A stretch of DNA of 64,000 bases from Prauserella cavernicola (GCF_016595675.1 NZ_JAENJH010000003.1:62001-126000), one strand, 5' to 3'. Numbered from the stretch's first letter, positions 47,030 through 55,850 are shown. Notes: generated from the sequence alone by a model not told the origin. A program made the numbers and translations.

Positions 47030-47686
47030 TCACGCCGCCCGGTGTTCCTCGACGCTGCCGGCGAGGTCCGCGAGCACGGCGATGTTGAGCTCGAACGCCG
47101 TCAGGGTCTCGTCGACCACGCGCTGCCGCTCCTCGGCACCCCACGGCGCCTCGTCCAACCGCGCGCGGTAGCGCTTGCGAAACGCCGACGGGCTGCCCAG
47201 CCGCTCGAAGTCGTAGAACAGCGCGCCGGCGCCCGTGACGCCGTAGGTGCGCTTGAGCAGCGAGCCGACCACCTGGCCGCCTGCCAGGTCGCCCAGGTAG
47301 CGGGTGTAGTGGTGGGCGACGTAGCCGCCGGGCCAGTCGAACGCGACCTCGCGCAGCCGCTGGACGTAGGTCTGGGTGGCGGGCACCGGCTCGATCTCGG
47401 ACTCCCAGTGCGGGCCCGCGAGGAACTCAAGGTCGGCCACCAGCGCGGGGGTGCGGCGCAGCTCGTCGATCACGAACGGCGTGCCCACCGGGTCGTCGGC
47501 CATCGCGTCGGATGCGGCTTCGAGGGTCGAGTAGATGAAGTAGTACTGCGCCGCGAGCTTGGTGTAGCCGGCGAGGCTCAGCGCCCCGTCCAGCAGGGCT
47601 GTCATGTAGGTGGAGCCGTGTGCGCGGTCGTGCACCTGCTTGGTCGACTCGCGCAGCGTCTGCGAGAACGCCGTCACCGTCATCAC
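47030..47686 (-). CDS. Heme oxygenase (biliverdin-producing, HmuO-type)
   Basis: A 218-residue helical enzyme that opens heme to release iron, CO and biliverdin. His19 (STKQVHDRAHGSTYM) aligns with the heme-ligand His20 of C. diphtheriae HmuO, and the distal helix glycines are in TRYLGDLAGGQVVGSLLKRTYG. AGGGAGGG precedes the ATG pair at 47686. It is the last gene of a GCL-TetR-heme oxygenase row, with its own iron-box-like sequence and a perfect palindrome in the 63-bp gap and the TetR end. Confidence 0.95.
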   Translation of the reverse strand: MMTVTAFSQTLRESTKQVHDRAHGSTYMTALLDGALSLAGYTKLAAQYYFIYSTLEAASDAMADDPVGTPFVIDELRRTPALVADLEFLAGPHWESEIEPVPATQTYVQRLREVAFDWPGGYVAHHYTRYLGDLAGGQVVGSLLKRTYGVTGAGALFYDFERLGSPSAFRKRYRARLDEAPWGAEERQRVVDETLTAFELNIAVLADLAGSVEEHRAA

Positions 47687-47696
47687 GCCCTCCCTG

Positions 47697-47715
47697 TTCT
47701 GACACCTTGTCAGAA
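47697..47715. promoter_or_regulatory. Palindromic operator upstream of heme oxygenase
   Basis: TTCTGACA and TGTCAGAA form a perfect 8-bp inverted repeat with three central bases, 11 bp upstream of the heme oxygenase start. A likely site for the adjacent TetR protein (inferred). Confidence 0.75.
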
Positions 47716-47733
47716 AGAGCGTAGGCGAATCTT

Positions 47734-47752
47734 CATAGTTAGGCTACCCTTA
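47734..47752. promoter_or_regulatory. Degenerate DtxR/IdeR box upstream of heme oxygenase
   Basis: CATAGTTAGGCTACCCTTA keeps the core GTTAGGCTA of the iron box and matches 13 of 19 consensus positions. hmuO is a known DtxR target in corynebacteria, which supports the call. It overlaps the end of the TetR gene by three bases. Confidence 0.6.
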
Positions 47753-48361
47753 TTTCGGGTAATCGCCCGTTTTTACTCCGACCGCGCGCAGGACGAACCG
47801 GACAGCCGACGCGATCGTGTCCTCGAGCTTGTCCGGCGGTACGTCCACGACCTGCCGCGCGCCGAGCGCAGCGGTGATCATGGGAACGACGATCGCCGGG
47901 TCCTCCTCGGCGATCCGCCCCGCACGGGTAGCCTCGGCGAGGATGTCGCGCAGCTGGTCGGTGATCGGATCGGCGTGCGCCGCGATCCTGCGGTACGACG
48001 ACGGCGCGAGCGCCGAGGCGAGCGTGCTGCCCGGCGGCAGGTGGTGCTCGGCCAGCGAGCGCAGCTGCAGGCGCACGAACGTCGCGAGCCTGGCCACCGG
48101 GTCCGGCTCGGCCTCCACGGCCTCGCGCAGCCGCTCCACGTAGAGCGCGGCCTCGCGCTCCACGAACGCGACGAGCAGGTGCTCCTTGTCGGGGAAGTGG
48201 TTGTAGATCGCCGTGCGCCCGACCCCGGCCTCCGCCGCGACGCCAGCCAGCGTGATGGCGTCGAACCCGCGCTCGTAGAGCTGGTTGCGCAGCGCGTCGA
48301 ACACCCTCGCGCGCACCTGCTCGCGATGCTCGTGCAGCGAACCACCGATGATCTTGGGCAC
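47750..48361 (-). CDS. TetR-family regulator, linked to heme oxygenase
   Basis: A 203-residue regulator with helix-turn-helix ITLAGVAAEAGVGRTAIYNHFPDKEHLL. GGGAGGT seven bases upstream supports the GTG at 48361. It lies between the glutamate-cysteine ligase-like gene and heme oxygenase on the same strand, so it probably controls that unit; heme or a thiol stress signal would be logical ligands but nothing in the sequence shows it. Confidence 0.88.
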   Translation of the reverse strand: MPKIIGGSLHEHREQVRARVFDALRNQLYERGFDAITLAGVAAEAGVGRTAIYNHFPDKEHLLVAFVEREAALYVERLREAVEAEPDPVARLATFVRLQLRSLAEHHLPPGSTLASALAPSSYRRIAAHADPITDQLRDILAEATRAGRIAEEDPAIVVPMITAALGARQVVDVPPDKLEDTIASAVRFVLRAVGVKTGDYPK

Positions 48362-48382
48362 CCGCGCACCTCCCGTGAGGAG

Positions 48383-49879
48383 TCAGGTTACCGGCCACGC
48401 GTGGACGGGCTCGCCCGCTTTCACCAGCTCCAGGTACTGCGCCAGCATCCCCGCCAGCGCCGAGTCGCGGTCCATGCCCCTGCGCTGGGCGTTCGCCACG
48501 GTCTGGCGCTGCCAGACGGCTCCCGTGCGCTTGGCGACACAGCGGCGCTCGATGACGCCGAGGTAGCGATCGGCCGCCGAATCCGACACGTCCGAGTTGC
48601 GCAGGCCCTCCCTGGCCAGCGGGATCAGCACGCGCAGCGCCAGCTCGTCCGGAGGCAGCCAGCCGATGCCCGGCCAGTAGAGCTGCGCGTCGAAACCGTT
48701 GCGGGCGCCCGCGTACAGGTTCTCCTCGGCCGCCTGGAACGACATCTGGGTCCACAGCGGGCGTTCCTGCTCGGCCAGTGCCCGCTGCGCGCCGTAGAAG
48801 AACATCGCGTTGGCCATCATGTCGAGCACCGTCGGCCCCGCCGGCAGCACGCGGTTCTCCACCCGCAGGTGCGGCTTGCCGTCCACGACGTCGTACACGG
48901 GGCGGTTCCAGCGCCACACGGTGCCGTTGTGCAGCCGCAGCTCGGTCAGCTTCGGCGCGAGCCCCGACTCGAGCGCCTCCATCGGCTCCTCGTCGTCGGT
49001 CTCCGGCAACAGCCCGGGGAAGTAGCGGACGTTCTCCTCGAACAGGTCGAAGATCGAGGTGATCCAGCGCTCGCCGAACCAGACCCTCGGCCGCACGCCC
49101 TGGTTCTTCAGCTCCTCCGGCCGGGTGTCGGTCGCCTGGAGGAACAGCGGGATGCGCGTCTCGTGCCACAGGCCCTTGCCGAGCAGGAAGGGAGAGTTCC
49201 CTCCGAGCGCCACCTGGACGCCGGCCAGGCACTGCGCCGCGTTCCAATGCGCCGCGAACTCCTCGGGAGCCACCTGCAGATGCAGCTGCACCGACGTGCA
49301 CGCGGCCTCGGGCAGGATCGACTCCGCGTAGGAGTGCAGCCGCTCAGGGGGCTGACCGGGCAGGCCCGATCCCTCCAGCGACAGCAGCGTGTGCTCACCG
49401 CGCGCCGCGAGGATCCGGTCGTTGAGCAACGAGTAGCGCGGGTTGTTGGTGAGCCACTTCTGGTCGAAGTGCTCGCTCTGCAGCGTCGGCAGGATGCCGA
49501 TCACTGCGAGGTGCGCGCCGGCCCGCTCGGCCTTCGCGCTCGCCGTGCCGAGGTAGGCGTTCAGATCGTTCTCGAGCTGCTGTGCCGAGTCGCCGTCCAG
49601 CGGCCGGGGTGGCACGTTGAGCTCGAGGTTGTGCTGCGAGAGCTCCGTCGTGAACGACGGGTCGTCCAGTGCCTCGAGCACCGCGGCGTTCGACATCGAC
49701 GGCCGCATGGCCTCGTCGACGAGGTTCAGCTCCACCTCGAGCCCGATGTGCTTGCGCGGGAAGGAGAAACTGCCTTCCGCGAGCATCCGCGCGAGCGTGT
49801 CCAGACAACGCTGCATCTTTCGGCGATATCGCCCCCTGTCCCGTGGGTTGAAGGAGTCCGGTGACACGTCCTTGCCCAT
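48383..49879 (-). CDS. Glutamate-cysteine ligase family 2-like protein
   Basis: A 498-residue protein of the GCS2 ATP-grasp-like family (IGLEVELNLVDEAMRPSM; ELSQHNLELNVPP; TSVQLHLQVAPEEF; RVENRVLPAGPTVLDMMANAMFF). Actinobacteria generally make mycothiol and not glutathione, so the amine acceptor may differ from cysteine. AAAGGGA precedes the ATG at 49879. It heads the row GCL-like, TetR, heme oxygenase. Confidence 0.85.
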   Translation of the reverse strand: MGKDVSPDSFNPRDRGRYRRKMQRCLDTLARMLAEGSFSFPRKHIGLEVELNLVDEAMRPSMSNAAVLEALDDPSFTTELSQHNLELNVPPRPLDGDSAQQLENDLNAYLGTASAKAERAGAHLAVIGILPTLQSEHFDQKWLTNNPRYSLLNDRILAARGEHTLLSLEGSGLPGQPPERLHSYAESILPEAACTSVQLHLQVAPEEFAAHWNAAQCLAGVQVALGGNSPFLLGKGLWHETRIPLFLQATDTRPEELKNQGVRPRVWFGERWITSIFDLFEENVRYFPGLLPETDDEEPMEALESGLAPKLTELRLHNGTVWRWNRPVYDVVDGKPHLRVENRVLPAGPTVLDMMANAMFFYGAQRALAEQERPLWTQMSFQAAEENLYAGARNGFDAQLYWPGIGWLPPDELALRVLIPLAREGLRNSDVSDSAADRYLGVIERRCVAKRTGAVWQRQTVANAQRRGMDRDSALAGMLAQYLELVKAGEPVHAWPVT

Positions 49880-50103
49880 GGCGCATCCCTTTTCAACCTC
49901 GGCCACGGCTCCCCGAAACGCCCCGGCGTTGTTCCTGCCCGGCGGAAACGTTGACATATCAAGGGGGCCGGAGCTAGCGGCCAAACTGGTGCCGTCCGTC
50001 ACCTCCTACTAACGGAGCGCAAGCAACGACTGTTCGCAGCAGAGAGGTACCCAGCATTCGGAGCACCGACGCCCCGGCGAGCGGCGGATGGGAGGATCGG
50101 CAG
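49880..50103. other. Divergent intergenic region
   Basis: About 220 bp between the GCL-like gene and the methyltransferase gene. It should contain both promoters; I see no convincing gene, palindrome or hexamer pair. Confidence 0.4.
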
Positions 50104-50916
50104 GTGGCGCCGTTGATCTACACCGATGACGCGGCCGACGAGCGGCTCGACGACTTCCGGAACCTCACCACCGCCGACCGCAGACCGGACCGGCCTGGGG
50201 GCAGGGGTTTCGTGATCGCCGAGGGGACGGTCGTGGTGCGCAGGCTGATCGAGTCGCGGTACTCGCTGCGGGCGCTGCTCGGGGTCGAGCGCCGCTTCGC
50301 CGAGCTCGCCGACGACCTCGCCGACGTCACCGTGCCCGCCTACGTCACCTCGGCCGACGTGATGTCCGAGGTCGTGGGTTTCCACCTGAACCGGGGTGTG
50401 CTGGCCGTCGCCGACCGCGCGCCGCAGCCCTCGCCGGAGACGATCCTCGGGCACGCCCGCGTGCTCGCCGTGCTGGAGGGAGTCGGCGACCACGAGAACC
50501 TCGGGGCGCTGTTCCGCAACGCCGCGGCGCTGGGCGTGGACGGCGTGCTGCTGGGACCCGGCTGCGCCGACCCGCTGTACCGGCGCAGCGTGCGCGTCTC
50601 GATGGGACACGTGCTGCGGGTGCCCTTCGCGAGGCTCGACGACTGGCCCGGCGCGCTGGCAGGCCTGCGCGCACACGGTTTCCGCGTGGCGGCGCTCACC
50701 CCGCGAGCCGATGCGGTGGACCTCACTAAACTACCGAGCGAGGCTCCTCATGAGCGCGTGGCGCTGATGCTCGGCTCCGAGGGACACGGTCTCTCGGACG
50801 AGGCGCTCGCCGCCGCGGATCTGGCCGTTCGGATCCCGATGGCGAGCGGGGTGGACTCGCTCAACATCGCCACCGCTGCGGCCGTGGCTTTCTACGAGGT
50901 GACGAGGCGGGGTTGA
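50104..50916 (+). CDS. TrmH/SpoU-family RNA 2'-O-methyltransferase (Rv0881-like)
   Basis: A 270-residue enzyme with an N-terminal substrate-binding domain and the SPOUT knot: motif 1 DHENLGALFRNAAALG, motif 2 LMLGSEGHGLS, motif 3 IPMASGVDSLNIATAAAVAFYE. It should methylate rRNA or tRNA ribose with S-adenosylmethionine. GTG at 50104 follows GGGAGG. The following DUF2537 gene is almost contiguous, as in mycobacteria. Confidence 0.93.
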   Translation: MAPLIYTDDAADERLDDFRNLTTADRRPDRPGGRGFVIAEGTVVVRRLIESRYSLRALLGVERRFAELADDLADVTVPAYVTSADVMSEVVGFHLNRGVLAVADRAPQPSPETILGHARVLAVLEGVGDHENLGALFRNAAALGVDGVLLGPGCADPLYRRSVRVSMGHVLRVPFARLDDWPGALAGLRAHGFRVAALTPRADAVDLTKLPSEAPHERVALMLGSEGHGLSDEALAAADLAVRIPMASGVDSLNIATAAAVAFYEVTRRG

Positions 50917-50917
50917 G

Positions 50918-51553
50918 GTGGTGGCGGGCGCCGAGGTCGAGCTCCGGCTGTGTGGTGAGCGGGCCGTGCTCGCGGCGAGCGAGAACGGTCAGGAGGCCGA
51001 TCCGCGTTCGCTCGCGCTCGACTCCGAACTCGCCGACGCGCTGCACGAGTGGGCGCGGGTGGCCGCGGCACTGCGGCGAACGGACAGCGGAGAGGGCGCC
51101 GACGTGGTGGCCCGCAGGGGCAGGCAGCTCGCGGGGAGGGTCGCGGAGTCGCTGGGGCTCTCGGTGAGCTTCTGGGATCCGGCGACCGAACGGACGCTCG
51201 TGGTGACCCCGCCGCCGAGGCCACAGAGTTCACAGGGACCGCCGAGTGCGTCGCGCGCCACGCGGCTCATGGGCTCGCGACCGAGCGTCGACGAGCGGAC
51301 GCCGTGGGCCACGGGCCTCATCGTGGCTCTGTTCATGGCCGTGTTCGTGATCGTGGCCATGCTCGCGCTCGTGAACACGCTCGCCACCGAGACCTCGGCG
51401 TGGGTGGCGGTCGCCGCGGCCGTGGTGGTGAGTGCGGGCCTCGCGCCGTCGCTGTGGCTCGCGCGCAGGCTGCCGATCCTGCGCTGGGTGGTGCTCGGTG
51501 TGGCCGCCGGAGTGGTGCTGTCCTGGATCGGCGTGCTGGTGGTTGTCCTCTAG
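50918..51553 (+). CDS. DUF2537 membrane protein (Rv0882-like)
   Basis: A 211-residue protein: a soluble N-terminal 125 residues, then three hydrophobic segments (GLIVALFMAVFVIVAMLAL, WVAVAAAVVVSAGLAP, WVVLGVAAGVVLSWIGVLVVVL). Position after the methyltransferase matches Rv0882; the soluble part is longer than I recall there. Function unknown. Confidence 0.82.
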   Translation: MVAGAEVELRLCGERAVLAASENGQEADPRSLALDSELADALHEWARVAAALRRTDSGEGADVVARRGRQLAGRVAESLGLSVSFWDPATERTLVVTPPPRPQSSQGPPSASRATRLMGSRPSVDERTPWATGLIVALFMAVFVIVAMLALVNTLATETSAWVAVAAAVVVSAGLAPSLWLARRLPILRWVVLGVAAGVVLSWIGVLVVVL

Positions 51554-51578
51554 TACTGCCCGCGCGGACAATCCCGGC

Positions 51579-51938
51579 ATGGCGGAAGACCCACTGGCGC
51601 GGCTGCGCGAGTTCTGCCTCGCACTCCCCGAGACCACGGAGCGCGTGAGCCACGGCGAGCCGACGTGGTTCGTCCGCGACAAGAAGACGTTCGTCACGTA
51701 CGCCGACCATCACCACGACGACCGCGTGGCCTTCTGGTGCGCCGCGGCGCCGGGCACCCAGGAGGCGCTCGTCGCCGAGGATCCGGAGCGGTTCTTCCGC
51801 CCGCCCTACGTCGGCCACCGCGGCTGGCTGGGGGTGTGGCTCGACGTCGCGGTCGACTGGCAGGAGGTGGCCGAGCTCGTCACCGACGCGTTCCGGATGG
51901 TCGCGCCGAAGCGACTCGCCGCCGAACTGGACGGATAA
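51579..51938 (+). CDS. MmcQ/YjbR-family protein
   Basis: A 119-residue protein (REFCLALPETTERVSHGEPTWFVRDKKTFVTY ... GWLGVWLDVAVDWQEVAELVTDAFRMVAPKRL) typical of the small YjbR/CyaY-like double-wing DNA-binding fold. Function not established. ATG at 51579 is chosen from homologue length. Confidence 0.85.
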   Translation: MAEDPLARLREFCLALPETTERVSHGEPTWFVRDKKTFVTYADHHHDDRVAFWCAAAPGTQEALVAEDPERFFRPPYVGHRGWLGVWLDVAVDWQEVAELVTDAFRMVAPKRLAAELDG

Positions 51939-52014
51939 CAGAGATGGCCAGGTCGACGGAGTAATATGGAACACCCTGAAAGGCTCCATTCGGGCGACAG
52001 GTAGTTTGACCGCC

Positions 52015-52959
52015 ATGGTTTCGTCGAACGCAGTAGACGTATCCAATGTCGTGGTTACGGGGGGCAGCGGATTCATCGGCCGGGCGGTGGTCGCGGCACT
52101 GCGTCAGCAGGGTGCACGCGTCACGGTGGTCGACCGCGAACCAATCACGGTGCAGGACGAAGGGGTCACCGGTATCCAGGGTGATCTCGCGGATCCCGCT
52201 GTGCGGGAACGCGCCATCCTGCCCGGTACCGACGGCATCATCCACCTCGCCGCGATCACCTCGGTGCTTCGTTCGGTGGAGATGCCTGCCAAGACGTACT
52301 CGGAGAACGTCGCGATCACACACGAGCTGCTCGAGCTCGCGCGGATGCACGGAGTGCCGAGGTTCGTCCTGGCCTCGACCAATGCCGTCGTCGGCGACGT
52401 CGGCACCAACACCATCAACGAACACCTCCCGCTGGCGCCGCTCACGCCGTACGGCGCCACGAAGGCCGCCTGCGAGATGCTGATGTCCGGCTACGCGGGC
52501 GCCTATGGCATGACCACGTGTGCGTTGCGCTTCACCAACGTGTACGGGCCCGGAATGTCCCACAAGGACAGTTTCGTGCCCCGCCTGATGCGTGCGGCAC
52601 TGACCGACTCGGGTGTGAAGGTCTACGGCACCGGCGAACAGCGTCGCGACCTGGTGTTCCTCGACGACGTGGTGCGGGCCATCCTGCTCGCGCTCGGCTC
52701 CGGCCACGTCGGCAGGGCCATCGTCGGCGCGGGCCGCTCGGTGTCCGTGCTCGACCTGATCGAGACGGTGCGAGAGGTGACCGGGAATCCGATCCCGGTC
52801 GAGCACGTCCCGGCGCCCGGTGGCGAGATGCCCGCCGTCGTCGTGGACATCTCGCGCAGCGCCGAGACCATCGGCTACACGCCGGCCTACGACCTCAAGG
52901 CCGGACTCGCTGCCACCTGGCAGTACTTCCTAGACCACGACAGGCAGAAAGTGCGCTGA
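52015..52959 (+). CDS. NAD-dependent sugar-nucleotide epimerase/dehydratase
   Basis: A 314-residue extended short-chain dehydrogenase: NAD site VTGGSGFIG (about 16), a Ser-Thr substitution for the usual catalytic Ser/Thr in LASTNAVVGD, YGATK for the catalytic Tyr-Lys (about 145), and RDLVFLDDVVRAI. It resembles UDP-glucose 4-epimerases and related enzymes. ATG at 52015; an in-frame TTG three codons upstream is possible. The stop is directly followed by the GTG of the glycosyltransferase fusion, so both act in one pathway. Confidence 0.9.
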   Translation: MVSSNAVDVSNVVVTGGSGFIGRAVVAALRQQGARVTVVDREPITVQDEGVTGIQGDLADPAVRERAILPGTDGIIHLAAITSVLRSVEMPAKTYSENVAITHELLELARMHGVPRFVLASTNAVVGDVGTNTINEHLPLAPLTPYGATKAACEMLMSGYAGAYGMTTCALRFTNVYGPGMSHKDSFVPRLMRAALTDSGVKVYGTGEQRRDLVFLDDVVRAILLALGSGHVGRAIVGAGRSVSVLDLIETVREVTGNPIPVEHVPAPGGEMPAVVVDISRSAETIGYTPAYDLKAGLAATWQYFLDHDRQKVR

Positions 52960-55242
52960 GTGACCGGGTTCCTACGCCGCCACTGGCTTCTGCTCATCCT
53001 GCTCGCGGCAGGTGTCACCCTCCGCGTGCTGACCTGGCTCGCGTACCAGCCCGCCCTGCTCTACATCGACACCTTCCGCTACCTCAGCAATCTGGACCAG
53101 CTGAGGCCGACCGACCTGAACCCGCTCGGCTACACGGTGGTCCTCAAGGGACTGCTCGGGCTCGGCGGGTTCGGTTTCGTGGCGGCGGTGCAGCACCTCG
53201 TCGGGCTGCTCATCGCACTGGCCGTGTACCGGCTCGTCCTGCGCTACACGACACGGACCTGGCTCGCCGCCCTGGCGACGGCGCCCCTGCTGCTGGACGC
53301 CTACCAGCTGCAGATCGAAGAGAACATCATGTCGGAGGTCTGGTTCCAGGCCTTGCTGATGGGTGCGCTCTGGGCGCTGCTGGCGAAGGGCGCGCCGAAC
53401 TGGCGCAGGGCGGCGCTTGCGGGAGTGCTGATCGCGGCCGCCGTGCTCACCAGGACGATCGGCATCACCCTAGTCGTCCCGTTCGCGCTGTACCTGATCA
53501 TGGCGGGTGGTGCGTGGCGAACCCGCGCCGGCTGGAAGCGGATCGGCATCAGGGGGCTCGCGGGGCTGCTCGGCGTGGTGATTCCGCTCGTGGCCTACTC
53601 CGGGTACTTCGCTTCACAGGCGGGCCGGTGGGGGCTCACCGGCGCGCAGAGCAACGTCCTCTACGGCCGCACCGCGGCGATCGCCGACTGCAGCCAGCTG
53701 CCGTCCGGTGACGCGGGCCTGCTGATCTTCTGCCCGCCCGAGCCGATGGACGACCGGCTCGGCATCGACTACTACACGCACTTCCGCTACGGCAATCCGG
53801 ACTGGCCCTTCGTCCCGCTGCCCGACGGCCGGACCAAGGAACAGCTGGCCAACGAGTTCGCGTGGACGGTCATCGGGAACCAGCCCTTCACCTTCGCGGG
53901 GGCGATCCTCGAGGACTTCGCGAAGAACTTCTCGCCGCTCAAGATCACCTTCCCCAACGACGTGCCGGTGGAGCGATGGCAGTTCCAGACCGTCTACCCG
54001 TTCCACGACATCGGGGCCGAGAGCGTGCAGGTGTACAACGGGACCACGCTCGCGAGGGACGGCGTGCTGCCCGGCGTCGACCTCGAACTGGCGTCCTTCC
54101 TGCGTAACTACCAGCTCCACGGCGGGTACACGTGGGGTCCCCTGCTCGCCATCGCCAGCCTGGCCGGTCTGCTTGGGGCACTCGGTGTCGGCCGGGCCAG
54201 ACGCTCGGGTCTACGCTCTGCCGCATTCCTCGCCACGGGAAGTGGCCTGATTCTTCTGCTCGGCTCCGCCGCGTTCGAGTTCTCCTGGAGGTACCAGTTG
54301 CCCGCGCTCCTCTTGCTGCCGCTCGGAGGTGCGCTCGGCGCCGCCGCGATGTTCGGCCTCGCCAAGCGTGATCCCGGGTCTGGCGGCCGTCGCCCGAACA
54401 TGGCCGACTATCCGGACGAGGTCGACGACGGTGCCGTCGCCGGCTTCAGCGCCCGCTACGGCGACGGCAGGCTCACGCCGATCGTCGTGGTGATCGCCGC
54501 CTACAACGAGGCCAAGGGCATCGGCGCGGTGCTGCGGAACATGCCCACGCACTGCGGCGACCTGCCGGTCTCGACGCTCGTCGTCGTGGACGGTGCCACC
54601 GACAACACGGCCGAGATCGCCGCGGAGAACGGCGCGTACGTGTGCGTGGCTCCGAGCAACCGCGGTCAGGGTGGCGCGCTGCGGCTCGGTTACCACCTGG
54701 CCGCCCAGTACGGCGCCGAGTACATCGTCACCACCGACGCCGACGGTCAGTACGACAACGCCGAGATGCCGATGCTCGTCAAGCCGCTGCTGGACGGCAC
54801 CGCGGACTTCGTGACGGGTTCGCGCAGGCTCGGCACCGGTCAGTACGACAGCAAGGTGCGCTGGCTCGGCGTCCGCGTTTTCGCAGTTCTGGCCACAATT
54901 CTCACAAATCGGAAGATAACGGACACGTCATTCGGTTTTCGGGCGATGAAAGCAGAATTGGCAACTTCCGTAACTCTGCGTGAACCGCAGTATCAATCGT
55001 CCGAGTTGTTGCTCGGAGTAATGGCTCAGGGCGCCAGGGTGCTCGAGGTGCCGATGACGATGCACCTGCGCAACAACGGCCAGAGCAAGAAGGGCCGCAG
55101 CCTCAAGTACGGCGCCAACTACGCCCGCGTCATGACCGGGACCTGGCTGCGCGAGTACGTGCTGCGGGGCGGCAAGCGCAAGCAGCGGGCGGCGCGCGCC
55201 GAGCGCCTGGCTGCGGCAACGAACGCACGAGAGACCGCCTGA
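52960..55242 (+). CDS. Fusion of GT-C-like membrane glycosyltransferase and DPM1-type GT2
   Basis: A 760-residue fusion. Residues 1-475 have about ten membrane segments and a first extracytoplasmic loop with an aspartate (LLYIDTFRYL, Asp37), the pattern of lipid-linked-sugar GT-C enzymes. Residues 505-740 are a GT-A domain of the dolichyl-phosphate mannosyltransferase type: VVIAAYNEAKGIGAVL, VVVDGATDNT, catalytic TTDADGQYDN (about 590), GFRAM and a basic C-terminal tail. The GT2 half could load a sugar on polyprenyl phosphate and the membrane half could use it outside. Around 54880-55025 codon use turns AT-rich. Sugar and acceptor unknown. Confidence 0.88.
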   Translation: MTGFLRRHWLLLILLAAGVTLRVLTWLAYQPALLYIDTFRYLSNLDQLRPTDLNPLGYTVVLKGLLGLGGFGFVAAVQHLVGLLIALAVYRLVLRYTTRTWLAALATAPLLLDAYQLQIEENIMSEVWFQALLMGALWALLAKGAPNWRRAALAGVLIAAAVLTRTIGITLVVPFALYLIMAGGAWRTRAGWKRIGIRGLAGLLGVVIPLVAYSGYFASQAGRWGLTGAQSNVLYGRTAAIADCSQLPSGDAGLLIFCPPEPMDDRLGIDYYTHFRYGNPDWPFVPLPDGRTKEQLANEFAWTVIGNQPFTFAGAILEDFAKNFSPLKITFPNDVPVERWQFQTVYPFHDIGAESVQVYNGTTLARDGVLPGVDLELASFLRNYQLHGGYTWGPLLAIASLAGLLGALGVGRARRSGLRSAAFLATGSGLILLLGSAAFEFSWRYQLPALLLLPLGGALGAAAMFGLAKRDPGSGGRRPNMADYPDEVDDGAVAGFSARYGDGRLTPIVVVIAAYNEAKGIGAVLRNMPTHCGDLPVSTLVVVDGATDNTAEIAAENGAYVCVAPSNRGQGGALRLGYHLAAQYGAEYIVTTDADGQYDNAEMPMLVKPLLDGTADFVTGSRRLGTGQYDSKVRWLGVRVFAVLATILTNRKITDTSFGFRAMKAELATSVTLREPQYQSSELLLGVMAQGARVLEVPMTMHLRNNGQSKKGRSLKYGANYARVMTGTWLREYVLRGGKRKQRAARAERLAAATNARETA

Positions 55243-55265
55243 GCGCTCCACCGACAAGGGCTGTC

Positions 55266-55314
55266 AACGAGAACGGTCCCGACCACCGGACTGGTGGTCG
55301 GGACCGTTCTCGTT
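55266..55314. terminator. Bidirectional terminator between the GT fusion and gtrA-like gene
   Basis: A perfect 22-bp stem (AACGAGAACGGTCCCGACCA and two more bases) with a five-base loop separates converging genes. Confidence 0.9.
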
Positions 55315-55346
55315 GGTTTGAGCAGGCCTCTCGGGCTGCTGAAATT

Positions 55347-55850
55347 TCAGGGCTTCGGCGTGGGCGGGGGGATGCTGCCCCGGCGGTACACGAGCCGGTC
55401 GAGCAGCGCGAACTTGAAGACGAAGACGATCGCGTAGCTGCTCAGGAACGCCGCATCCAGCACGAGGATGCGGGCGAGGCCGGAGATCTCGAGCGGCTCG
55501 GTGATCATGCCCGCGACGGTGGTCAGACCCACCGACGCGACGGCCCCGAGCCCGATGACGGCCAGGTAGGGCAGCAGTTCCCGCTTGAAGTCGGGCTTGC
55601 CCTTGCGTCCCCAGGCCCAGCGCCTGGCGACGAAATAATTAGGGATCGCGCCCGCCACGAAGGCGACCGCGCTGGCTGCTGTGGGGCTCGAACCCCACCA
55701 CAACAGACCGATCAGGGCGACCTGGCTCGTGGCCGTGGCCAGAACCGAGCTGGCACCTGCCCTGACCAGGCGAGCGAAAAGCCGCGGCTGGCCGGCATGC
55801 GGCTGCTGCGGCGTCGGCAAGCTAGCGGTTACGGCGCTCACATCCCCCAT
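55347..55850 (-). CDS. GtrA-family membrane protein (candidate lipid-linked sugar flippase)
   Basis: A 167-residue protein with four membrane segments and the GtrA pattern (FARLVRAGASSVLATATSQVALIG; SAVAFVAGAIPNYFVARRWAWG). By family, GtrA proteins are thought to move polyprenyl-phosphate sugars across the membrane. It lies between the GT fusion and the sulfoquinovose-synthase-like gene, so it fits a flipping step between the two halves of the fusion. Confidence 0.88.
   Translation of the reverse strand: MGDVSAVTASLPTPQQPHAGQPRLFARLVRAGASSVLATATSQVALIGLLWWGSSPTAASAVAFVAGAIPNYFVARRWAWGRKGKPDFKRELLPYLAVIGLGAVASVGLTTVAGMITEPLEISGLARILVLDAAFLSSYAIVFVFKFALLDRLVYRRGSIPPPTPKP

Noticed and set aside
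47042-49864. A 940-residue plus-strand frame opposite heme oxygenase, TetR and the GCL-like gene
   Set aside because: Antisense shadow; composition is Arg/Val/Gln/His-rich without hydrophobic core pattern, while the minus strand has three clear families.
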